The notes: a model not told the origin generated them from the sequence alone. A DNA stretch of 64,000 nt from Bin87 sp965204395 (GCA_965204395.1 OZ241987.1:4638359-4702358), one strand, 5' to 3'. Positions 1 through 8,036 are shown, counted from the first letter of the stretch. Made by a program: numbers and translations.

Positions 1-432
1 AGTCGGTCGCCCAGTTGATCAACCGTCCTCCCCAGAATTGTGGGACAAATGTGGGACAAACCCGCAATACGAGGCCGTGTTACACTGACCTCAACGCTTG
101 ATTTTGAGTAGGAAATCTCACCGAACAGGCTTAGACACAACGCTACTTCACGCAAAATGGCGAATCTGACCTTCGGCACCAGTTTTCGATCCCCTCGACT
201 GTCTTCGGGGATGTTGCTCCCAGAACTTGGCTTTAGGGCCAACAGCGACTCCTTGCTGGCACCCGGTGTCTGGAGGAACAAGCATATCCCAAACCCCGTG
301 GAGCCGGGGCAGAGCGCCGCACGCCGTGGCGGCCCGTCTTGATCCCGTCGCGGAGTTTCAGCGACGGATCCCATCTGGTTGCTCGTCCCTTGTACTTGCT
401 CGTTCCGCTGCGGACTTTTGGCGCCTTGCGAA
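1..432. other. Left-edge region without a confident gene
   Basis: No ORF here has convincing coding character. The first 100 bases could be the 3' end of a gene entering from the left: two frames stay open to stops near 90 and 110, but neither peptide is recognisable. The rest, up to the oxidase stop codon, shows no RNA gene or clear terminator. Confidence 0.4.
39..60. repeat. 11-bp exact tandem duplication
   Basis: The unit TGTGGGACAAA occurs twice back to back. If the region is coding in frame 3, it would give a short GTNVGQ-type peptide like the tails of some site-specific recombinases, but that is too little to call. Confidence 0.5.
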
Positions 433-1626
433 CTATAGGAGCCGGCCCTTCAGCGACTCAAACTCCGGGCGTGTGATGTATCCCTGTTCCAACAGGCGGG
501 CCAGGCGCTCCAGCTCGCCCACCACGCCGCCGGCGCCGTCCGGGCCCGGGTCTTGGGCCACGGAGCGATCCACCTGCTTCACATCGGTTACGCCGCAGAG
601 GCCCATAGCCACACTGAGCTCGGTGCGCAGAATCTCCAGGCAGTGGCGGAGGCCATCTTCGCCGTTGACCGACAGCCCCCAGAAGATGGGCCGGCCCATG
701 AAGACCGCCCGAGCGCCCAGGGCCAGCGCCTTGAGTACGTCAGCGCCCTTGCGAACGCCCCCGTCGAGATAGACCTCCAGGCGGTCGCCCACGGCGTCCG
801 AGATCTTGGGCAGCATATCGATGGTGCCTTCCGTGCCCTGCAACGCGTGGCCGCCGTGGTTCGAGACCACCAGCGCATCGCACCCGTACTCGGCGCAAAG
901 CCGGGCGTCCTCGGCCGTCTGCACTCCCTTGATGACCAACGGCATCGAGGTGATGGAGCGCAGCCACTCCAGGTCAGACCAGTTGAGGCCATGCTCAAAG
1001 CTCTCCGCGAAATTCTCCCGCGTGGGCAGGTTGGGCAGCTCGATCCCCTGGAAGTTTTTCAGGGTTCGCTCCTGGTCCAGAGTGTAGGCGTAGCGGTACT
1101 CCCGCTCCCGGGAGTTGGCGCCCAGGTTGTCCACCGTGAGCATCATGGCCTTGTAGCCCGCCTGTTCCGCCCGGTGCACCAAGATCTCGGTCAGTTCCCG
1201 GTTCTGGAAGAAGTAGAGCTGGAACCACAGCGAATTAGTGGCAACCTCGGCCACTTCCTCGATGCTGTAGCTGGAGGCGGTGCTGAGACCCAGGATGGTT
1301 CCCGCAGCGCCGGCGGCCCGGGTGGAAGCCAACTCACCCATTGGGTGAGCGCGCTGATGCGTGCCGGTGGGGGCCAGCATCACCGGCATGCTGATCTCTT
1401 CGCCCAGTACCGTGGTGGTCATGTCCCGCTCGGTGACGTCCACCAGGATGCGGGGACGCAGCTTGACCTCGCTCATGGCATGCACGTTCGTAGTGTTGGT
1501 GATCCAATCGGGCGCGCCAAGGTCGCCGAACAGCCGGTCGAACAAGGCCCGCGGCATGGTCTGCTTGGCCCGCGCTTCATAATCTCCAATCGTCAGCAGT
1601 GTCTGCTGGGTAGTCTGGGTAGTCAT
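433..1626 (-). CDS. FMN-dependent alpha-hydroxyacid oxidase/dehydrogenase with SHOCT-like tail
   Basis: This is a 397-residue member of the glycolate oxidase/lactate dehydrogenase family, which oxidises 2-hydroxyacids with FMN in a TIM barrel. The FMN-site lysine (K233), the catalytic-histidine motif SNHGG (H257), the DGG phosphate loop (288-290) and GRP (311-313) are all present. The arginine that normally follows as HGxR and binds the substrate carboxylate is a histidine (H260), so the substrate may differ. Residues about 368-397 (ELERLARLLEQGYITRPEF) resemble a SHOCT domain, which is not expected on this enzyme. The ATG at 1626 is preceded by GGAGG; the longer upstream reading frame runs into the neighbouring gene and is rejected. 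It follows the LLM gene by 31 bases, so one transcript is likely. Confidence 0.9.
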   Translation of the reverse strand: MTTQTTQQTLLTIGDYEARAKQTMPRALFDRLFGDLGAPDWITNTTNVHAMSEVKLRPRILVDVTERDMTTTVLGEEISMPVMLAPTGTHQRAHPMGELASTRAAGAAGTILGLSTASSYSIEEVAEVATNSLWFQLYFFQNRELTEILVHRAEQAGYKAMMLTVDNLGANSREREYRYAYTLDQERTLKNFQGIELPNLPTRENFAESFEHGLNWSDLEWLRSITSMPLVIKGVQTAEDARLCAEYGCDALVVSNHGGHALQGTEGTIDMLPKISDAVGDRLEVYLDGGVRKGADVLKALALGARAVFMGRPIFWGLSVNGEDGLRHCLEILRTELSVAMGLCGVTDVKQVDRSVAQDPGPDGAGGVVGELERLARLLEQGYITRPEFESLKGRLL

Positions 1627-1657
1627 GCGTCCTCCTTGGTGGCGGTCCGCCGGGGAA

Positions 1658-2671
1658 CTACAGGGCGTGCAACGCCGGTATGACCTCTCGGCCCACCAGG
1701 TCGATGTGCTCCAAAACTTCGGTCTGAGACATCTCCGGGTAGAACAGCCGGATCGCCACGTCGGTGAACCCCATCTCGTGGTAGGCGGCAATGTGCTCGA
1801 CGCACTCCCCGGGACTGCCCACCAGGAAGGTGTCGTCCATCAGCGTTTCCAGGTCGCCGGTTACCTTCCTGGTCAATTCGTCATCGGTGCCGTGGAGACC
1901 GTGGTAGGCATACACTTCGTACTTCTTGGCGAAGTTGGCCCGGGCCCGCTCCAGCGCCTCCTCGTGGGTGGGGGCGCAGAAGAACTCGCGCACGATGACC
2001 ATGTCTTCGGGAGCGTCGTGGCCGTTCTCTTCCAGGGTCTGATGGTACAGGGAGATCTGGTGCCGTATGGTGGCGTTGGACTGGGCCGGCCCGACGTAGA
2101 GAATATCTCCGCCCCGACCGACCCGACGCACCGCCGGATCGCTCATGGCGGCCTGCCAGATCTTGGGGTGAGGCTTCTGGTAGGGCCGCGCGGTGGGCCG
2201 CGCCCCGGTTACGTGGTAGTAGCGCCCGTGGTGGGTCACTTCGTCGTCGCTCCACAGCCGGCGCATCAGACCCAGCGCTTCGGTACAACGGGCGCCGCGC
2301 TGGGACATCCGCGTCCCGAAGGCTTCACATTCCTCCGGGCGGTAACCCAACCCGATCCCGAGCACGAAACGGCCCTCCGCGATGTGATCCAGGGTAGCCA
2401 CCTGCTCCGCCACCTCCACCGGATTCAGCAGGGGCAGCAACAGCACCGAGGTGGCCAGCTTCATGTCTCCCGGCTCGGCGGCCAGCCGCGCCAGCACCGG
2501 CCACGGCTGAAAATGCTGGAAGGGGTCGATCAGGTAGTGGTGGGCCCAGCCGTAGATGTCGAACCCGGCGTCGCGTGAGGCGCGAAACTGCTCCAGGTGG
2601 TTCTGCCACTGTTGCTGATGGTCGATGCTGTCCCGCTGCACCACCTGTCCAACCTGATAGCCAACGCGCAT
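1658..2671 (-). CDS. LLM-class flavin-dependent oxidoreductase
   Basis: This 337-residue protein belongs to the luciferase-like monooxygenase superfamily (FMN- or F420-dependent TIM barrel). Family features seen are the N-terminal strand, the LLPLLNPVEVAEQVATLDH segment and the GRFVLGIGLGYRPEE turn that contacts the flavin phosphate. It most resembles the F420-type subgroup, but the cofactor cannot be fixed from sequence. It is the upstream gene of a pair with the hydroxyacid oxidase. A paralog of the same type lies at 9554-10555. The substrate is unknown. Confidence 0.9.
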   Translation of the reverse strand: MRVGYQVGQVVQRDSIDHQQQWQNHLEQFRASRDAGFDIYGWAHHYLIDPFQHFQPWPVLARLAAEPGDMKLATSVLLLPLLNPVEVAEQVATLDHIAEGRFVLGIGLGYRPEECEAFGTRMSQRGARCTEALGLMRRLWSDDEVTHHGRYYHVTGARPTARPYQKPHPKIWQAAMSDPAVRRVGRGGDILYVGPAQSNATIRHQISLYHQTLEENGHDAPEDMVIVREFFCAPTHEEALERARANFAKKYEVYAYHGLHGTDDELTRKVTGDLETLMDDTFLVGSPGECVEHIAAYHEMGFTDVAIRLFYPEMSQTEVLEHIDLVGREVIPALHAL

Positions 2672-3028
2672 TTTATCACCCTGTCATGTGCGCCGTATTC
2701 CTGCGAAAGCAGGCACCCAGGAAGCCGCTCCCTCAAGAAAATTGGTTTGTTCGTTGGTAGCGTATGAGTTTTAAGTTGGTGGGCGTCGTTAACCCGCCGT
2801 GGGAAACGCTGTCCGCTATAGTTATAGATGTTCCGCTGAAACGAAACCGATGCTACCATGATGGGGCCTGCATAAAGTGAAACCAACCCTATTTACAGAG
2901 GTTGCGACGACCACAGAAACTGCAAGGCCACATTATGGCGGTCATCACTGAAATACGCAAAGGCTGAATGTGGTCCGAGTGAGGACCGCTGAGTTCGATG
3001 AATTCGACAGGTTATGGGAGTCTAAACT
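2672..3028. other. Intergenic region with a partial palindromic repeat
   Basis: This separates a leftward gene from a rightward small-gene pair, so it should hold divergent promoters. It is AT-richer than its surroundings. Apart from the repeat half at 2694-2720 no gene or RNA is evident. Confidence 0.4.
2694..2720. repeat. Half copy of CGTCATTCC-type palindromic repeat
   Basis: The segment reads as ATTCCTGCGAAAGCAGG followed by a CCCAG tail. It matches one arm of the full palindromic elements at 4932-5031 and 53775-53877. The opposite arm is missing. Confidence 0.6.
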
Positions 3029-3271
3029 GTGAATCTTCCTATAAAAGACATAAAATTCATTTCCGCCAAACAACTGGACATGGACAAGGACGTTATCCTC
3101 TTGCGGATCCCCATCGCCCTCCCCGAAGGGAGTGTGGACGCGGTCGTGAGGCTAGATGTCCAGTGTTACGTAATGTCCGACATGCCGGACGACCTGCTGG
3201 ATATCCTTGTAAAATCCGACCTCCCCAAGCGGATTGATGAAGCTTGGACCGACCCGGTTTTGACCAAGTAG
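3029..3271 (+). CDS. Small hypothetical protein (80 aa)
   Basis: An 80-residue protein starting at GTG with GGGAG eight bases upstream. It is acidic and soluble, with no recognised domain. The central part alternates hydrophobic and charged residues (VILLRIPIALPEG, then VVRLDVQCYVM), compatible with a small beta-rich fold. It sits nine bases ahead of a small membrane-protein gene, so the two are probably co-transcribed. Function unknown; the upstream shine-dalgarno and pairing argue for a real gene. Confidence 0.55.
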   Translation: MNLPIKDIKFISAKQLDMDKDVILLRIPIALPEGSVDAVVRLDVQCYVMSDMPDDLLDILVKSDLPKRIDEAWTDPVLTK

Positions 3272-3280
3272 GGCATCATT

Positions 3281-3559
3281 ATGACCGTTACCATCGACCC
3301 ACTGACAGCCATCGCGATAGTTGGACTATTAATATCGTCTGGTGCATGGCTAATATGGTTGGGAAAATTGAGCAATCGGGTGGACCGCCTGGAGTCCGAC
3401 GTTGCTGAGTTGAAAGAGGGGCAACAGAAGATATTAGGAGTGCTCAACCGTCACGTGGGTTTCCACGAGGGCCTAACTGCAATCTCAGCCGGGATAGAGC
3501 AACCCGCGGTATCGGGGGAGTTATCTGGACGAGCTAGGTCGCATTTGGGCGGACAGTAG
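3281..3559 (+). CDS. Small single-pass membrane protein with coiled coil (92 aa)
   Basis: A 92-residue protein with one hydrophobic helix (about residues 9-27, TAIAIVGLLISSGAWLIWLG). It is followed by a heptad-like amphipathic stretch (NRVDRLESDVAELKEGQQKIL) and a polar tail. The layout resembles phage and mobile-element membrane/coiled-coil accessory proteins, but no family is recognised. It lies directly behind the 80-residue gene. There is no strong ribosome binding site, so translational coupling is possible. Confidence 0.55.
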   Translation: MTVTIDPLTAIAIVGLLISSGAWLIWLGKLSNRVDRLESDVAELKEGQQKILGVLNRHVGFHEGLTAISAGIEQPAVSGELSGRARSHLGGQ

Positions 3560-3744
3560 TACCCGCCGCATCAGGAACTGTCCCGCACGGTGGAAACACT
3601 CAACCTGATGGCAGAATCAAAATGTCAAGCCCCACACTTCGCGTCGCGCCGGTTGGTCGTCTACCGCGCGGTAAGCGCGGCACTTACAAGCGTCAAGCGA
3701 AGGCGTAAATTCCAAACGGATACGCCACCCGTTTATACCCACTC

Positions 3745-3774
3745 TGGATTCCCGCCCTGTATCAAGTGCGGGGT
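3745..3774. repeat. Partial repeat shared with 5682-5703
   Basis: The string containing CCCTGTATCAAGTGCGGGGTG occurs here and, inverted with one difference, at 5682-5703. A G/C hairpin followed by TCCTTTTTT (3776-3784) makes it terminator-like for the genes at 3029-3559. Confidence 0.5.
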
Positions 3775-3840
3775 GTCCTTTTTTCGCAGGACCGACGGTT
3801 AAATGTCAACACGCCCCAGCTTCGCACGCGTACGCAGTTT

Positions 3841-3932
3841 GTCATCGCGAGGAGCGTAGCGACGTGGCGGTCTCGCTGAATCGAACGATGGTCCCTTTGG
3901 CGACGAGATTACCACGCTGCGCTCGCAATAAC
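3841..3932. repeat. GTCATCGCGAGGAGCG-type palindromic repeat
   Basis: An imperfect inverted repeat of about 92 bases. The left arm (3841-3875, GTCATCGCGAGGAGCGTAGC and onward) mirrors the right arm ending GCTCGCAATAAC. Elements of this GTCATTGCGAGGAGCGAAGCGA style are widespread in many bacterial genomes and behave like non-autonomous, MITE-like repeats. Confidence 0.75.
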
Positions 3933-3962
3933 AGATCCGACAATGTGGGTACGCAACAAGCC

Positions 3963-4856
3963 CTACCCTCCGACGTGGCGGTACTTGATTAGCCGCTCGC
4001 CTTCCAGGTTCTGGTTCACGTAGATGTCGCCGTGGGAATCGACCCACACGGCGTGGGCGCCGTTGCCCCACCCGGCGTCCGAGGGGCTGCCCCAGCGCGC
4101 CAGCACGTTGCCGTCGATGTCCAGAATCGACATGAAACCGTCCAGCTCCGGCACGTACACCGCCAAGTCATCGTCGATGTAGATGTCGCAGGGCCGCGCC
4201 AGGTCCGCCCACTGCTCCAGGAAGTTACCCTCGGAGTCGAAGATCTGCATCCGGTTATTTTCGCGGTCGGCCACGAACACCCGACCGTCCGTATGCACCC
4301 AGACCCCGTGGGGTACGTGGAACTCGCCGGGGGCGGTTTTTCCAGGCGCGCCCCAGGAGTCCACCAGCTCACCATCGGCGGTGAACCGATGTACCCGGGC
4401 GTTGCCGTAGCCGTCAGAGATGTACAGCAGGCCGTCCGGGGAAATGGCGATGTCGCTGGGGCGGTTGAACGGTCCGGCCGCCCTGACCGCGGGGTCGCTG
4501 TAGTTCCCCGACCAGCCGGTGTCTGACGGTTTATCCCATTCGCCCATGGTCATCAGCAGGTTGCCGCTGGGGTCGTACTTGAGCACCACGTGGCTGTTCT
4601 TGACCGGTAGGTAGAGATTCTCGTCGTCGTCGATGAACATGCCGTGAGCGTCGGTGAGGACGCCCTCGCCCCATGAGGCGAGATAGTTGCCGTCACGGTC
4701 AAGGACGATCAGCGGGTGTTCGCCGCGGTTGAAGAGATACACCCGGTCCTCGGAGTCGGTCACGATGGCCGTCTGCCCCAACTCCCATCCCTCGGGCAGT
4801 TTCTCCCAGTTCTCGACCTGCTCATATGTGTACTTGCCATTGCCGACGGTGGTCAT
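3963..4856 (-). CDS. NHL-repeat six-bladed beta-propeller protein
   Basis: A 297-residue protein made of NHL-type blades. Repeated units carry the pattern GxFxxPxGVxVxxDGRVFVADxxNxR (for example HGVWVHTDGRVFVADREN and PSDIAISPDGLLYISDGYG), about 45 residues apart. No signal peptide is visible. Propellers of this type are usually ligand-binding or lyase-like (peptidyl-alpha-hydroxyglycine alpha-amidating lyase fold). A paralog starting with the same MTT leader is at 62483-63557. It lies downstream of the UGSC selenoprotein on the same strand, separated by a palindromic repeat. Confidence 0.85.
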   Translation of the reverse strand: MTTVGNGKYTYEQVENWEKLPEGWELGQTAIVTDSEDRVYLFNRGEHPLIVLDRDGNYLASWGEGVLTDAHGMFIDDDENLYLPVKNSHVVLKYDPSGNLLMTMGEWDKPSDTGWSGNYSDPAVRAAGPFNRPSDIAISPDGLLYISDGYGNARVHRFTADGELVDSWGAPGKTAPGEFHVPHGVWVHTDGRVFVADRENNRMQIFDSEGNFLEQWADLARPCDIYIDDDLAVYVPELDGFMSILDIDGNVLARWGSPSDAGWGNGAHAVWVDSHGDIYVNQNLEGERLIKYRHVGG

Positions 4857-4931
4857 GTCGTAGCCTCCTCGGTCGCGCCCGGTGGCCCGGGGGAATAGAT
4901 TATTGGTCGCTCTAGGTTGCGTTGAAATTTT

Positions 4932-5031
4932 CCGTCATTCCCGCGAAAGCGGGAATCCAGAGAGTACAAATAAGGCCAACACTCCTTATCGCAATGGCTT
5001 TTCTGGGTTCCTGCTTTCGCAGGAACGACAG
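4932..5031. repeat. CGTCATTCCCGCGAAAGCGGG palindromic element
   Basis: A 100-base element whose ends are inverted copies. The left arm 4932-4961 (CCGTCATTCCCGCGAAAG and onward) pairs with the right arm 5002-5031 with a few mismatches. Each arm also contains its own small hairpin. Further copies are at 53775-53877 (full) and 2694-2720 (half). Confidence 0.8.
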
Positions 5032-5056
5032 TGTATTTTCAAAATGTCAACATGCC

Positions 5057-5614
5057 TTAGTAGGTTGTCAGCGTATCAATAACCGCCTGCTCCAGCTCGC
5101 CGGCGCGGACCGAGACCTGGTCGGGTGTCAGACCCCCCAGGGGATGGGGAATACCCAGCGGGTGGAAGTCGCCGCGGCCAAAGGTGCGGGCGTGGCGGAA
5201 GGCCGAGTTCAGGAACGGATCGGTGCAGAGCACCACCGTAGGGATGCCGAGGTTTTCCAGCGTCATTGCGTCGTGCACACTGCACGCGGTGCAGGACCCT
5301 CAATCGGCAATCGCCGTCACCACGAAGTCGCATCGCGCGGAAAGGTCGCTGATGATCTCATCGGCGGCCGGCCGCGAATACACGAACTTGTCCACGGCTA
5401 CGACGTCGCCCAGTTCCAGGTCCTTCGCCATCCGCTCGCCGATGTTCCGCAGCAGCAGGTCGGCGTTGGCCTTACGGTTGCCCATGAAGCCGCCGACCTT
5501 GTCGTGCAGCGTGTCCAGGCGCGGCGCGGCCCGCCAACGGGACGCCGCATCCGGATCAATGGGCAGGGCCAAACCCAGTTCCCGCATCCGGTCTTGGTAG
5601 TTCGTTACAGTCAT
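5057..5614 (-). CDS. UGSC-family selenoprotein (in-frame UGA = selenocysteine)
   Basis: Two open stretches, 5614-5303 and 5299-5057, lie in one frame separated only by TGA at 5302-5300. Read through, they give a 185-residue protein with U105-G-S-C-T-A-C-S-V-H-D, the hallmark of the UGSC (seleno)protein family. The flanks CDFVVTAIAD before and SVHDAMTLENLGIPTVVLCT after the UGA are both conserved in that family, so it is not a broken gene. The U-x-x-C/C-x-x-C arrangement implies thiol/selenol redox or metal chemistry; the reaction is not established. The upstream neighbour at 5710 is the WTDGLP-type protein that, as I recall, accompanies this family in other genomes. A candidate SECIS hairpin follows the UGA. 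No sel genes are in the window. Confidence 0.88.
5272..5286 (-). promoter_or_regulatory. Candidate bacterial SECIS hairpin (UGSC gene)
   Basis: On the coding strand, 13 bases after the UGA, CGUGCA-GUG-UGCACG forms a perfect six-pair stem with a three-base loop starting with G. Its distance and size are in the range known for the fdhF element of Escherichia coli. A competing stem CUGCAC-CGC-GUGCAG lies slightly closer to the UGA, so the true fold is uncertain. Confidence 0.5.
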
Positions 5615-5681
5615 CGTTCCCTCTTCAATGCAGTCATCGATCCTTCTTCAATAACAGCCTGCCCCGTGCTCGACCCGGGGG

Positions 5682-5703
5682 CACCCCGTACTTGATACAG
5701 GGT
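5682..5703. repeat. Partial repeat, inverted match of 3745-3774
   Basis: CACCCCGTACTTGATACAGGG matches the reverse complement of the copy near 3757 with one substitution. It sits in the 95-base gap between the two genes of the selenoprotein operon. Confidence 0.5.
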
Positions 5704-5709
5704 CTGCGT

Positions 5710-6741
5710 TTAACGTTCGATCTTTCGCGTGACTCGGCGAGAGCCCCAGCCGGGCAGGTATGCTGAGTGGGGGCCTCCGGCGCCGCCTGCGACGAAAATG
5801 TTGATGCGGTCCGGGGCGCGAACCACCGGCACCATCTGGTCGTCGTCGTCAGCGTCAATGTACCGGGGCCAGAAGTGGCCGCGGCGGGAGTCGCCCTGGG
5901 GCGGGCCGCCCTGGCGGAGTTTCCGCACCGGCTTGCGGGCGTGCTCAAAGAGGAACTGGCGGATGTCCCGTTTGTTCCAGCCGTCGCGGTGCAGGAACTT
6001 GGCGTGCTCGGGCCCAATGACCACCATCGTGTCGCCCATCACGTACATCTGGACGTTGCCCAGGGTGCACATGGTGTCGGCAAGCACGGTCAGGAAGTTC
6101 CGCGAGTGGGTGGCGTGGTACATGATGTTGTGGGGCGCCTCCGCCGGGAACACCGACACCGTGCTGTCGGTCGGGGCAAAGCCAAGTTCAACGTGCATCG
6201 GTTCCCAGGGGTTGGCATCCTCGTCCTCGGCAACGCAGTAGGTGTACGCTCCGGGGTGGCCGAAGGTGGCCTTGTTGGTCTCGCCAGGTATGGCGCCGCC
6301 GAGGTTCAGCAGGATCAGCTTGACGGCGCGGCCGATGGTGGCATTGGCCCTCCAACCGGAGCCGAAGCAGTTGTAGCCGCCGTTGATCTCCAGTTCCTTG
6401 ACGATGGGGCCGTTGATTATCAACAGCGGTGTGTGAATGCCGGTGGAGCACATCACTCCCCGCAGGTTGAACCGCTCGTCCATCATCGCTTCTAGGGCGG
6501 TGATGATTACTGGCATGTGCTCCGGCACGCAGCCCGCCATAACGGCGTTGACCGCGATGCGCTCGACGGTGGCCCGTCCGCCCAGGGGCGGCAGTTCCGC
6601 GATGAGTTCGTCGCCCCCGCGTCCGGTGATCTCCACAAATCGGCGAACCAACGGCTCGGACGGCGGCACTACCGGCAGACCGTCGGTCCACCCGGTCTCG
6701 AACATCAATTCAATGGCATCGGAAACGTCGGTGGCAAGCAT
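5710..6741 (-). CDS. WTDGLP-motif protein, probable partner of the UGSC selenoprotein
   Basis: A 343-residue protein of a family I recognise by its sequence signature rather than by a biochemical name: WTDGLPVVPP at 18-27, NAVMAGCVPEH around C71, NCFGSGWRANATIGRA with C125, and NPWEPMHVELGF near 178. No transmembrane helix or classic enzyme motif is visible. C71 and C125 are candidate redox or metal ligands. It precedes the selenoprotein gene on the same strand by 95 bases. From memory, proteins with this signature sit beside, or are fused to, UGSC proteins elsewhere. A joint role is inferred. Confidence 0.8.
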   Translation of the reverse strand: MLATDVSDAIELMFETGWTDGLPVVPPSEPLVRRFVEITGRGGDELIAELPPLGGRATVERIAVNAVMAGCVPEHMPVIITALEAMMDERFNLRGVMCSTGIHTPLLIINGPIVKELEINGGYNCFGSGWRANATIGRAVKLILLNLGGAIPGETNKATFGHPGAYTYCVAEDEDANPWEPMHVELGFAPTDSTVSVFPAEAPHNIMYHATHSRNFLTVLADTMCTLGNVQMYVMGDTMVVIGPEHAKFLHRDGWNKRDIRQFLFEHARKPVRKLRQGGPPQGDSRRGHFWPRYIDADDDDQMVPVVRAPDRINIFVAGGAGGPHSAYLPGWGSRRVTRKIER

Positions 6742-7235
6742 TATCGTCCCATGGGAGGCGTCGGATTATCCGCAGTTCAATCGGGGCGAGTGTAATCGTC
6801 GTGGATAATGCCGTCAACGCGACATTCACCCTTATGCACACCTATTGCGGCACGAGGTTTGCAACAGTTCCAAGTCGCTTCGCATCGATGCGTTAGCTTC
6901 ACCTATGAACGGCATCGGATGCACTCGTCTGCCTGGCACGCAGACGTTACTAGTGCATGCACCCTACAACCGGAATTTGAGCGTTGTCGTATTAAACAGT
7001 GATGAGCTGCTGAATTGAATGTGCTGGATTCGGATAGCAGAAGAATTGAGCGCAAATAGCGCCTCAATGCGCATAGGCCATTTTACCCATAGACCGGATT
7101 AGAGCCAGATATTACGTTTTCTTGAGTCGTGGCGGCGGGCGGTTAGGGGCTGATTCATTTGGGCCGTCCACATGCGACAGGCCACGAAATTGGGATCCCA
7201 TCGGCCGACTTGTCCGTGGGAGGGAGATAACCGAA
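6742..7235. other. Divergent intergenic region
   Basis: About 490 bases between the leftward WTDGLP gene and the rightward LuxR-type regulator. It is AT-richer than coding DNA. The imperfect palindrome TTGAGCGC-AAATA-GCGCCTCAA at about 7044-7065 is a possible operator. No gene or RNA is evident. Confidence 0.4.
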
Positions 7236-8036
7236 GTGACGCCGGATGGGCTGTTTGGGCTCTTGTCGTCAGCGCAGTGCGGCGCTTTCGTCCTGGCCAC
7301 CGACCAGACGGTGGTTTTCTGGAACCGCCGCGCCCGTGAAATCCTCGGTTATTCCCCAGACCTTGTCCTTGGCCAGCGTTGCTCCGCCATCGCACGCGAG
7401 GCAGAAGGAAACACCCTGACCCACGACTGCGAGTCCGGTTGTCTGATGGTGCGCAGCCTGCGCGCTGGTCTGGTGCCCAGTCGAGCCAGGTTGCAGATGC
7501 GATGCTCCTGGGGCGAGTGGAAATGGGTGGTGGTAACACCGATGGTGGTTTCGGGGGTAGAGGATGACGGCCCATTGCTGGTCTACCTGTTCGGCGATTC
7601 GGGCGAAGTCGCGCTTTCCGCGGACGTCCGGCGGTTGATCGAGTTGGCCGGAGGCACCGGCTCTGTATCGTACGACCGTTACCCAAACGTCGGCAGCGGT
7701 GGCTCCGAGTCCCCCAGGGTGGCCGAGTCGCCGGTTGACGATTACCTGGTACTCGACGCCGCCGCACGCGGATCGCCGGACGAACCTGATCAAAGCGACA
7801 CTGAGATCCCGGAGTCCGAACCCAAGCCATCCCCGGTGAGATTGACCCAGCGGGAGCGGCAGGTGTTGTCCTACCTGGCTCAGGGCTGGGACACCAGGTA
7901 CATCGCCCAAGAATTGGGCGTGAGTTGGTACACGGCGCGAAACCACATCGACAACCTACGAGTCAAGCTGGGCGCGTCCAACCGTCTGGAAGCTGTCATG
8001 GTTGCCATGCGCCTGGGACTAATCCAACCCGAATAA
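7236..8036 (+). CDS. PAS-LuxR transcriptional regulator
   Basis: The N-terminal part (about 8-130) is PAS-like (GAFVLATDQTVVFWNRRARE, then ILGYSPDLVLGQRC). The C-terminal part (about 195-262) is a LuxR/GerE helix-turn-helix (LTQRERQVLSYLAQG, then IAQELGVSWYTARNHI). The PAS region contains cysteines (DCESGCL) that could sense redox or a ligand. I chose GTG at 7236 because GGAGGGAG lies about 10 bases upstream; an in-frame start at 7122 would add 38 residues with no visible domain. It is divergent from the UGSC operon and upstream of an LLM gene, so either could be a target. Confidence 0.85.
   Translation: MTPDGLFGLLSSAQCGAFVLATDQTVVFWNRRAREILGYSPDLVLGQRCSAIAREAEGNTLTHDCESGCLMVRSLRAGLVPSRARLQMRCSWGEWKWVVVTPMVVSGVEDDGPLLVYLFGDSGEVALSADVRRLIELAGGTGSVSYDRYPNVGSGGSESPRVAESPVDDYLVLDAAARGSPDEPDQSDTEIPESEPKPSPVRLTQRERQVLSYLAQGWDTRYIAQELGVSWYTARNHIDNLRVKLGASNRLEAVMVAMRLGLIQPE

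Larger units (their letters stand above)
3560..3962. other. Convergent intergenic region filled with repeats
   Basis: No gene is supported. The interval holds a partial repeat (3745-3774, followed by a T-run that could end the small-gene transcript) and a full palindromic repeat (3841-3932). It lies between a rightward and a leftward gene. Confidence 0.5.

Noticed and set aside
39..60. CRISPR-like repeat
   Set aside because: Only two adjacent 11-base units with no spacers.
5300..5302. TGA as a nonsense mutation making a pseudogene
   Set aside because: Conserved family residues directly flank the codon on both sides, and the position is exactly the Sec site of the UGSC motif. A second gene in the window shows the same behaviour.
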